Shown: positions 55,901 through 64,000 of the stretch, piece by piece
Numbering within the stretch: position 1 is the stretch's first letter
Layout: the number at the start of each line of letters is the position of its first letter
DNA from: Tribonema minus
Taxonomy: Eukaryota > Sar > Xanthophyceae > Tribonematales > Tribonemataceae
Length of the DNA: 64,000 nt
Reading direction: 5' to 3'
NCBI GenBank assembly: GCA_017506865.1
Contig: JAFCMP010000043.1
Coordinates: 358,761 to 422,760 of the forward strand
Program-made: the position numbers and the translations under genes
Notes under the pieces: generated by a model
The model's database searches: none
The model's input: only the letters and a program-made list of their open reading frames with translations
What the model was told of the DNA's origin: nothing

Positions 55901-57332
55901 TCACGTGAGCGTGTAGCAAAAGGGGCAGCGAGCAGGCGACGGGGCATGGCATTGCATGGCACACCAGAAGAGGGGGTAACGGGAGGTTATAGTCCGCCTA
56001 CAAAAATAATTAGTGGGCCTTCAGCTGGGACAACAGGAACATAGAGTTGCGAGCCGGCACCAGCTAAATCAGCTCAGCTCCAGCCAGATGGAGCAGCCGA
56101 AGCGCTCGAAAACTTGAAGGACCATTCTTTCTGCCCTTTGATCGATCAAAGTGGCTCGAACCGATAACATGCAGCGGCAGGCATGTGGCTCACGTACAAT
56201 GCCAAGACATGATTGCTGGAGCCGCCGCTGACTATTACTGATGGTTGCAGTGCAAGGGCCCATTTTTGCCCCGTCATTTTGTGGTCACTTCAAGTTGCTT
56301 TCTTCTGCATGGCAATTCTGGCAACTAAGCAGATGCGCATATTTACCACGCGCAGCATGGAGGAGTGCTATCACGCTTCACTTGAAGTATAATATCGGGC
56401 CAAGCAATGGATCTAAGTTACTTTTCGCCTCCAGGGGACTGTGCAGCAGCGCATGTCAGACAGCAATGGCATGGGCAACTTGCGCGCTCTGGAAAGAAGC
56501 ACTGGCAAACTACCAGGATAGCCCCTGGTAATATGACGAGTCCGTTACAAGAGATCTGCGAATCATTATCTAGTGCCTCCGGAAGCACTGCATCTACTAG
56601 TACACGGTGTCAGTCCATAGCCTGATAGGGTCGCGGAGTGAAGTTTTTCAGGTTTTAATTGGTTTGCTGACCGCCTAGGCCGACTAAGATGGAATGTTTG
56701 GTCAAAGATGGTAGCAGTTGCCAACATTTGTGCTGCATGACTTACACAATCCGGGTGTACCCCGGCTGCAATTAAGACGCTTCGGTGGACCGGCTCTTCT
56801 CTCTAGACAAATCGCTCAGATAGCCAAGCGTGACCAAGTGCGATCGCCGGTTGCACAAGATGGACCACACGCACGTGCATCGCCACACCACATACAGCAT
56901 ATGCAGTGGTCTGACCAAGAGCGCAAACTCAACGATTTTGTTAGTTCAAAAGGCTTCGCACGGAGGCCTGTCCACATGCAGCGATGACCAATTTCAACAT
57001 GTGCTGTGCTGAGCTCTGCTCTCAATCAACCCTAACCCCAACGCTGGTCAAGCTATTGGGTGAAAGTGATGCAGAGGGCGCTCCAGTCGTGCGTCAATTC
57101 GCACCTGCCACACAAAGTGCGCCTGCCGCACAAGCACAACCTCTGGTGATGCCTGTCACATCCCCTATCAAGTCCGTGTACACACCTTGGCATTCGCCGT
57201 AAATGGCGTCACCTCTGCGGCGCTGAAAGACAAACTTCTTTTCACCAGCGCAATAGCATTTTCCGGATTTGTCGCATCCCACAAGGTATCCAAGGCAGAA
57301 AGTCTTGTTGTCAGGGCACACCTTCCAAGTGC
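46943..57332 (-). CDS. nine-module cysteine-rich protein, one module per exon
   Basis: Nine exons in transcription order: 57332-57186, 55162-54980, 54058-53891, 52612-52448, 51418-51230, 50517-50356, 49518-49357, 48300-48136 and 47122-46943 (49, 61, 56, 55, 63, 54, 54, 55 and 60 codons; 507 in all). Every exon begins and ends in phase 1. Each encodes one six-cysteine module: C-P-[NDSG]-x-[KT]-x2-C (one residue shorter in exon 3), a variable loop, C-x5-C-x-C, an aromatic-rich stretch, then G-x-C-x-G at the exon end. Examples: VCPNGKTYC with CDASGNCVC; ICPDNKSVC with CTAAGKCEC. The CxC spacing recalls EGF-like domains, but the last loop is about twice as long. Disulphide-bonded extracellular modules are the natural inference. 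The N- and C-terminal exons are not certain. I do not recognise the family. Confidence 0.72.
47639..47743. repeat. perfect 42-bp inverted repeat, 21-nt loop
   Basis: 47639-47680 pairs perfectly with 47702-47743; the spacer is 47681-47701 and repeats TGAGCTGTGCGC. It sits in the intron between the last two cysteine-rich exons. It may be a miniature inverted-repeat element or a hairpin precursor RNA. Confidence 0.85.
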
Positions 57333-58308
57333 CTGTACAGCGGAAGGCATGAGCGAGACCGGTGCAGCACCGAGAGCGACATGTCACAGTTTTGAAATCA
57401 TGATGGTGGACACAACTTGCACGAAGCTCAGCCAGATCGAGACCACAGATGTTTGTGGTCCTATCATAACACTAAAAAATGCACACACTGTCAGCTAGGT
57501 GTAATCTGTTCAGTCACCTGCTCATGCGCAGCAGCAGTACGGTAAGCTGTGTATTGTTGAATTCGTATCTCACCTGCATGCCAAGTAGCAGCTGCTGCAG
57601 CCAGCATCGTGGGTGACATGACTTGCGCAAAACAAAAATTATTCCAGCTGAGGGTGGTGACACACGAAGTCAGCATGCTAGGCATGCGAGACCTTTTTGA
57701 GTGCACCTTTTTGAGTGCACTGCATTCAGGTTGCATGATCCAGGATTAAAGTTCATCCTGGCGATCGGGGGTTGGCAATATGGAGGGTTGGAAGCGAAGT
57801 TGACGGAACAAACAACGACGTACCGAGAACTTCTCGAAGGCTTCTGCCACTGCTTGCAGGTGCACCATGAAGCAGGAGTGGTGCACCACCTTCAAGTTCG
57901 TGCTGCTGCAGCAGACAAGAATCGCCATATCCAGGCACTAACAGCAGCTACATTGGTCTCGCTGTAAAAACAGCTTCAAGTTGCATGAGACATGCGTTGG
58001 GACACAAATCAATGATGATAACTCCGCATAGTATGCTCACCCATGGTGCCCAAACATCTGTCAGACTGTAAGTGGGTCCAGGTGAGACATGCATGCATGA
58101 AGTATTCTACCAAACCCAATGTTGAACACTCAGTGACGCGTGCCACAGTGATGGGGGGCCTGCAGGATGTACGCCAGGCGCCAGCAAAGTGCCAACAAGA
58201 CTTAATGATACTATGATGTTATCATAATGCTGTGTGCTGTAAGACTGCCACCCTTGCATCAGAAAGGTACTACTCGCCACTTCGAGAGCTCTCCACTACC
58301 CGTAACGC

Positions 58309-58449
58309 TCACCTCAGTGACAGCATCAAAATCTGCAGCCTGAGCAACAGAATCTGGGCGCGGGTTAATGGGTCAATCTTGGCACCGGTGGTCACCATCA
58401 CCACAGTCAGCAGCATCATGGTCAGCATAGTTGCTTGTAGCGCCAGCAT
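58309..58449 (-). CDS. candidate signal-peptide exon of the Cys-rich gene
   Basis: From an ATG at 58449 the minus strand encodes MLALQATMLTMMLLTVVMV, a strong signal-peptide-like run, about 1 kb upstream of the first cysteine module. A possible phase-1 donor (ACCG then GTGCCA) follows it. A longer hydrophobic frame extends up to 58659 into a tandem duplication. The link is only positional. Confidence 0.25.
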   Translation of the reverse strand: MLALQATMLTMMLLTVVMVTTGAKIDPLTRAQILLLRLQILMLSLR

Positions 58450-58550
58450 CACGCAGCCACTGGCAATGCAACGCTTACGCAATGGAAGACCTGCCAGTGA
58501 GGAACGCAAGAACAATGGTTTTTGTGCACACGAGAACAGGCCGAGCGCAA

Positions 58551-58938
58551 GTTCTCCAAGAAAGCCCACCATGCTCATTATGATCTGCTTGTCAATGACA
58601 ACTTGAATGCAAAGATCTGGAAACCACAACTTGAACTGATTTATGAAACTGGTGCCCACTTAAACAATTCAGAACTTCAAGCCAGACTGAGTACTAACCA
58701 ATGACTGAGTACTGGCCAATGATTGGCCCAGTTGAACTTGAATAGTTCTCCAAGAAAGCCCACCATGCTCATTATGATCTGCTTGTCAATGACAACTTGA
58801 ATGCAAAGATCTGGAAACCACAACTTGAACTGATTTATGAAACTGGTGCCCACTTAAACAATTCAGAACTTCAAGCCAGACTGAGTACTAACCAATGACT
58901 GAGTACTGGCCAATGATTGGCCCAGTTGAACTTGAATA
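58551..58938. repeat. 194-bp tandem duplication
   Basis: 58551-58744 and 58745-58938 appear identical apart from the extreme edges. The near-identity means a very recent event or an assembly duplication. Confidence 0.9.
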
Positions 58939-58991
58939 GCATGCGGCACCACATGCCGTTGTACTACTATTATAGTATGCAAGCTTTAGGC

Positions 58992-59019
58992 TTAGGGTTA
59001 GGGTTAGGGTTAGGGTTAG
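58992..59019. repeat. interstitial TTAGGG tract
   Basis: Four to five perfect TTAGGG units in the same orientation as the chromosome end, 4.4 kb from it. Confidence 0.85.
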
Positions 59020-60590
59020 TACAGGCCTTCGGAGCCTGGCGCCGAGGGGTCGGGAGCAAACCAGCTTTGCTGAGCGGTGCCGCAGCATTAAAAAATCGCG
59101 TGTGGTAGGCTGCTTTGATACACAACGCACAGAGGCGGCCCTTGGGAGCGTTGCGAAGGTGCTCAGGAAGGAGGTGCTGCTGCTGCCTACAGGTGCATTG
59201 CGCGCGCGTGATCAGCGTCGGCCTCCACATCTCTGAAGGTGTTGGCACAAAATCGCAGGAGCTGGGGTGGTGGCGATAGCTCGTGCGGACACCAGCGCCC
59301 ACCAGGTGCCAGAAACCATTGAAACACCACGTTTAGTTTCCTCCATGTATACCTGTTCAGCCTGTTCTTCTCGCCCTCACGTGCTGCAATGCATCACTTG
59401 AAAATGCGCTCCTGAGCTTGGCAGCACGAGCAAACAAAAAGCCATCCGCTTGGGCAGGCAGTTGTTTGATTCGCCAAGTACTTTGGTACGTGCACATGCA
59501 GTCGCTATGACGATGGCCTGCCCTCGCGGCAACATGTACGATGTGCTTTGTTGATGGAGAAGGCCTGGTGCAGCATGATTTTGTGTTTTTGCAAGCAGAG
59601 CCCACGGCATGTACATATATAGGCTATATACCGCTCGTTCCTGCATTGCGAGCATTCGTGTATAACTGCTGCCGCTGCTATGGCCCATAATTCGCTGAGC
59701 GGCCAGCTCTCACGAGCCCTGCAGCGCGTGCCAGCTCGCAAAGTTGTCGTTCGTATGTGCTGTGGTTCTGCTGCCCGTGGTTCAAGCTGCGCGCAATAGC
59801 GGCTGGTTGTAAAGTACTACATGAAGCCAGTGGTACATTTCAACTCAGAGAACTGATATGACGTCGTCAGCGTCGTGCACTTGTGCGATCAATTTGCGAA
59901 CGTGGTGCTTCGGGCCCGCGATGCGGCTGCTTTCTGTGCGTGAGCCAGGTGCATTCACTCAGTTCACCTTGACAGAACGTGGTGCTTCGGGCCCGCGATG
60001 CGCTTGCTTTCTGTGCGTGAGCCAGGTGCATTCACTCAGTTCACCTTGACAGTATATCTGAACTCATTTACGGCATCAGTGTGTCGATCGAAGGATTGTG
60101 TGATTTGCCATACGTGGTCTTTGAACCATGTACAGCTTGCACCTGGATGTTGGTTCCAATTGGAGCATTACCAGCTCCTGAGTGAGACACTGGTAATGGA
60201 TCAACAATTAACTGGTCACCACCACCGTGTATTCTGCTGTATATTGTTAAGGGTGCAGCATCAATGTCTGCGTGTACAGAGATGCCTTCAGGTGCAAGTT
60301 AAACGATTCAAGTGTAAGATAAACGAGCTCCAGTAGCCTGGTACACAGATGCATGCAGCTTGACACACCGGTGTCCCAACACCAATACTGCAACATGATG
60401 TTTTACATCAACGATGGCGGCTCTTCTCATTTTGTAGTGCACTGCATGACTTCCTTTTGCTGACAATCGTGATGAACTCCTTTGTGACTCACACTAGGTT
60501 TAAACCGGCAGACAGCCTGTGGGAAGGGGTTATGCAGTGCCCATAGCTGTCAGACGGGAACAGCGCCGGTAGTGCAGCTGGTTAGGCGTC
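59020..60590. other. intergenic, no gene seen
   Basis: Apart from the 77-bp duplication nothing is supported. The frames have no motif. The right end should include the promoter of the USP-like gene. Confidence 0.4.
59898..60051. repeat. 77-bp tandem duplication
   Basis: Copies 59898-59974 and 59975-60051 begin GAACGTGGTGCTTCGGG and are almost identical. Confidence 0.85.
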
Positions 60591-63348
60591 ATGAGCTCTG
60601 CGGATTCGGACTATGTGATTGAGGAGGCCTCAGGGAGCGAGACTGGCTCAGATGGAGCGAGTTCAGATGATGACGGCGCCGGTTCAGACGATGAGGGGGA
60701 GCTTGGTGAAGAGGGGGAGCTTGGTGAAGAGGGGCAGGACAATGAGGAGCTTGATGATTCAGAAGAGGGGCAGGACAGTGATGCCGCCGATTCAGACGAT
60801 GAGGAGGAGCGTGGTGAAGAGGGGCAGGACAACGAGGTAACGTGCAGTCCCTGACAGTTACATCATATAATCATGACTCCGTGACCGGAGCTAGAAACAT
60901 GCGTACACCAGCGTACCTGTCCTCCTCTTGTAGCATCATTTTCGCCTGCACAATGCTCGAGTACTCATAGATGCACCGACTTGAAGACGCGCTGGCATCT
61001 GCAGGGGTGGGGTCACGATTAGAAATCCAGTCAGGATGTTTCCAACATGCCATGGTCAGTGTTGGAATTCAGTATGTGACAAAACGCTTTTACGCACCAT
61101 CGCAGCACCGCACATAAGGAGGTTACAACTTGGTCGTTGCCGTAATGCCGCTGCTAGCGTTGAGTTCATTGCGAAGACTTGTTTGACGACCATTTGTGCC
61201 CGCCGTTTGCGTTATGACTTCAGGCGCTGCTGTGTATGTTCATGTCAGTAGCGGCTGTGCACCTGTTTGAAGCAGGTGCCGTTGCCAACAGCAAGTCTAC
61301 CTCTTTGCCAGCAGCACGACAGAAACCAGCAACACAGAAACTGCTGACTTAAAGTACACCCTGAAACGTTGAATCCTTCTTCAACATATGGCGTGTCTGA
61401 TTTCAAAAGCAGTTGCTGTCGGACTTCCACATTTAGGGGTAGGATTGTATCAATCAGGCTTAGTCTTAGTCTGCGTGGACCAGGTGGTTTCGAACTGGGT
61501 ATCATTGTCCACCCATGTACTGCTTCGATTGCAGCGATCAATCACCAACCCCATGCCTTATCCCAGCAACCATTCTGTAGTGCGTTCATGAATGCACTGC
61601 GCCTGGCAAGCAGCCCGAGAGTTGAATAAACATGGGGGTGCCTCATTACACATCTTGAACTATCATGCAAGTGTCTCACGAGTACCGTCGACGACAAGCA
61701 TATTGACAAGCCATAGATCCTGACCACAACCCTAGACTAGACTCGCGGATCAGGCATGGTGCTTCAGCGGCGTCAACCAGAGTTGGGTCACTTTCTTCTC
61801 TGCATGTCTCAACAGCAGACTGCAACTTTCCGCCACTCATGCAGTATATGCCTTTCGCAAGCTACTAGTAGTTGCTACGTGTACTACACTGTGCCCGTCT
61901 ACATTCAACTGGGGGCAGTGCTCATCTCTAGTCGCTCCTGTATGCGCTTGCAGGGAGCGCTTCACGGTGTGCTGTGTGACATCAGAATGGTGCTCACAAT
62001 TTACCTCGTCTCACACCAGCCCAATCCCAACCTACCAATCGACAGGTGGCGCAACGGACGTGGTACATTGGTTTGAAGCACAACACGGCGGCTACGCTGT
62101 GTCCGCTCATAGCGGTCATCCAGCTGCTGTATCACCACCCGCTCTGTCGCACAGCTGTAGAAGCCACGGATCCACTGACCTGGGAGTTCCAGGCAAATGA
62201 GGGTGCACAAGCAGCGGTGGCTGAGCTTCGGAGCCTGTTTCACATGTGCGCCTTCCATGTATGCACTGGTGTGAATGGGAGCTGCCTGCAGCTGTTGCAG
62301 TTGTGTTCCGCGCCATATACAAATCCTGCTCTTGCCACAGCAACATTTGTCGGCTCAGCACAAACCGGAATAGATGTGTCTTTTTACACTTTGTGAAGGT
62401 AGTGGCTTTGACAATGCCGCTTGCTTGTTGCGTCACAATGTCACAGCATGCGTGCTTTGCGCAAATTTGCTGATGACGGCATATTTTTTGTTGTTGTGTA
62501 CTTGTGTGACTGGAATGGGTTGACGAAGGGGTATATGCACCAGCCTCGCAGACCATGCCAGCAGTAAAACTTGGACTGTATCACATGAATATATGAAGAG
62601 TCAGGGCAGAGTTGAAAAGTATTTGTTGAACTGCTCGTAGTGGGCTTTGGACCAGCCCTGAGCACACTTAATAGGCATGCACGCCTACCAACGTCAATGG
62701 CATTTGGATCAGTTAAACATGTCATATGTATGCGCAGACCGGCTGCAAAAGCAAGCACGCGGTATCTTCATGCTATTTATGGTGATCACCCCGCGCTGCC
62801 CATGCAGATTGGATGTCCGAGATGCAGCAGCTGACGCATCCGAGTTCGCTGGCCTGTTGACGAACGTGAACACCTTTAGGGATCATGCAAGCACCTGGAA
62901 TGTCAACTTGACTGGAGAGCAGCAGGACGCGATGGAGATGTTGCAGGTCTGAGACTCTGTTCCTCAGAGGCTGCCACAGAGCTTATGCGTCATGACCTCA
63001 AGCACACCATGTCGAATTTCGTTCAACGCTGCAGCGACTTGCATGCTAGACGCATAGGGTTAGGATTCGTGGTCTCACTTAGGGGGTGAGTCACTTCCAG
63101 CATATGCATGGGTTAGAGTCGCAGTCCTGCCATGCATATTTTTGTTTACTGCAGTGGCTACAGGGCAATATTGCACATGTATGCAGCACATGTTGAAACA
63201 GGCCAGCTTGCCACAAGCGCGTGTTCAGCTGCAAGAAGGTGTACAGATGCTTTTAGAGCGTCTCGACGTTGTCGCACTGCCGCAGGCAGGCCAGTTACTG
63301 CGTTGCATGGTTGATGCGCTGCATCATGGATTCCAACACTATTGCTAA
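60591..63348 (+). CDS. subtelomeric ubiquitin-specific-protease-like fragment
   Basis: Model: 60591-60836, 62046-62258, an exon ending at 62946 (start unresolved, about 62,850) and 63187-63348; phases are all 0. Exon 1 is very acidic (repeats of GEEGELGEEGQ, 82 codons). Exon 2 resembles the start of a USP domain of the USP9X/24/34 type: WYIGLKHNTAATLCPLIAVI, then LLYHHPLCRTAVEA. The next exon has NLTGEQQDAMEML, matching the VNLREQ.DALEFF box, and the last continues HMLKQ to a stop. The Cys box is degenerate: canonical GATCYMNS is AATLCPLIA, with an extra residue before Cys and no Asn. No His box follows before the telomere. It is therefore probably inactive, a truncated subtelomeric copy. Joining exon 1 to the rest is supported only by phase. 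Confidence 0.5.
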
Positions 63349-63396
63349 TTCTGACATAATTGGCGTGCGTATCTCGCGTATCCCACTACCACGCTC

Positions 63397-63833
63397 TTAG
63401 GGTTAGGGTTAGGGTTAGGGTTAGGGTTAGGGTTAGGGTTAGGGTTAGGGTTAGGGTTAGGGTTAGGGTTAGGGTTAGGGTTAGGGTTAGGGTTAGGGTT
63501 AGGGTTAGGGTTAGGGTTAGGGTTAGGGTTAGGGTTAGGGTTAGGGTTAGGGTTAGGGTTAGGGTTAGGGTTAGGGTTAGGGTTAGGGTTAGGGTTAGGG
63601 TTAGGGTTAGGGTTAGGGTTAGGGTTAGGGTTAGGGTTAGGGTTAGGGTTAGGGTTAGGGTTAGGGTTAGGGTTAGGGTTAGGGTTAGGGTTAGGGTTAG
63701 GGTTAGGGTTAGGGTTAGGGTTAGGGTTAGGGTTAGGGTTAGGGTTAGGGTTAGGGTTAGGGTTAGGGGTAGGGGGTTAGGGTTAGGGTTAGGGTTAGGG
63801 TTATTTTTTAGGGTTAAGGGGTTAGGGGTAGGG

Positions 63834-63864
<31 letters not shown>

Positions 63865-63883
63865 GTTTGGGTTAGGGTTAGGG

Positions 63884-63924
<41 letters not shown>

Positions 63925-64000
63925 GGTTAGGGTTAGGGTAGGGTTAGGGTTAGGGTTAGGGGTAGGGTTAGGGTTAGGGGTTAGGTTAGGGGGTTAGGGT
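63397..64000 (+). repeat. telomere, (TTAGGG)n, right chromosome end
   Basis: About 100 units, perfect from 63397 to about 63,760, then with variant units (TTAGGGG, TTTAGGG, GTAGGG and a TTATTTTTTAGGG break). The G-rich strand runs 5' to 3' towards the window end, as expected for a right-hand chromosome tip. The irregular distal part could be real variants or base-calling errors near a contig end. Confidence 0.97.

Noticed and set aside
60565..60620. tRNA-like A-box (TAGTGCAGCTGGTTAGG)
   Set aside because: No pairing acceptor stem and no proper B-box at the right distance.
63360..63875. Long plus-strand frame coding for alternating Arg-Val
   Set aside because: It is simply the TTAGGG repeat translated; the hexamer never yields a stop in this frame.
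1..64000. CRISPR array, rRNA or operon structure
   Set aside because: None seen; this is intron-containing nuclear DNA, and the direct repeats are isolated duplications without spacers.

Overview
The window is intron-rich nuclear DNA that ends in a chromosome tip: from about 63,397 to 64,000 it is almost pure TTAGGG, running outward. Introns are mostly GT-AG with GTGAGC/GTGAGT-like donors and TGCAG-like acceptors. Exons are GC-rich. Non-coding DNA is closer to 50% GC and carries many microsatellites, G-runs and short tandem duplications. The gene set includes a plant-type trehalose-phosphate phosphatase, a UBA-UAS-UIM-UBX protein, an A20/AN1 stress-associated protein and a ZC2HC1-like protein. 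This suggests a microalga or related protist. A chlorophyte of a TTAGGG-telomere lineage (the Dunaliella/Haematococcus relatives are known examples) would fit, but this is inference and no organelle or rRNA marker is present.

Layout: 1-3.9 kb holds only repeats. 3.9-7.6 kb (-) is a UBXN7/PUX-like gene in four exons. 9.0-9.9 kb (+) encodes a four-helix membrane protein. 10.4-13.0 kb is bounded by 32/33-bp inverted repeats and may be a non-autonomous element. 14.3-19.9 kb (-) is a six-exon trehalose-6-phosphate phosphatase. It lies 80 bp head-to-head with a seven-exon ZC2HC1-like gene (20.0-25.5 kb, +). 26.4-27.0 kb (+) is a DUF4602/C1orf131-type nucleolar protein. 28.4-31.1 kb (-) is a membrane-anchored short-chain dehydrogenase, head-to-head with an A20/AN1 gene (31.4-32.7 kb, +). 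34.1-40.4 kb (+) is a Crinkler/RHS-like gene whose nuclease-like end is clear and whose NTPase core seems incomplete. 40.4-46.9 kb has no firm gene.

The most unusual item is at 46.9-57.3 kb (-): nine exons, each encoding one six-cysteine module, every exon phase 1-1 and a multiple of three. This looks like a secreted or surface protein built by exon duplication, of a family I do not recognise. The last gene (60.6-63.3 kb, +) is a ubiquitin-specific-protease-like fragment with an acidic leader and a degenerate active-site box. It ends about 50 bp before the telomere.

Two patterns cross gene boundaries. Short telomere-like tracts lie in many introns, one of them as a head-to-head inverted pair. 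In three different genes a local duplication has copied an exon-intron boundary, leaving a spare splice site nearby.
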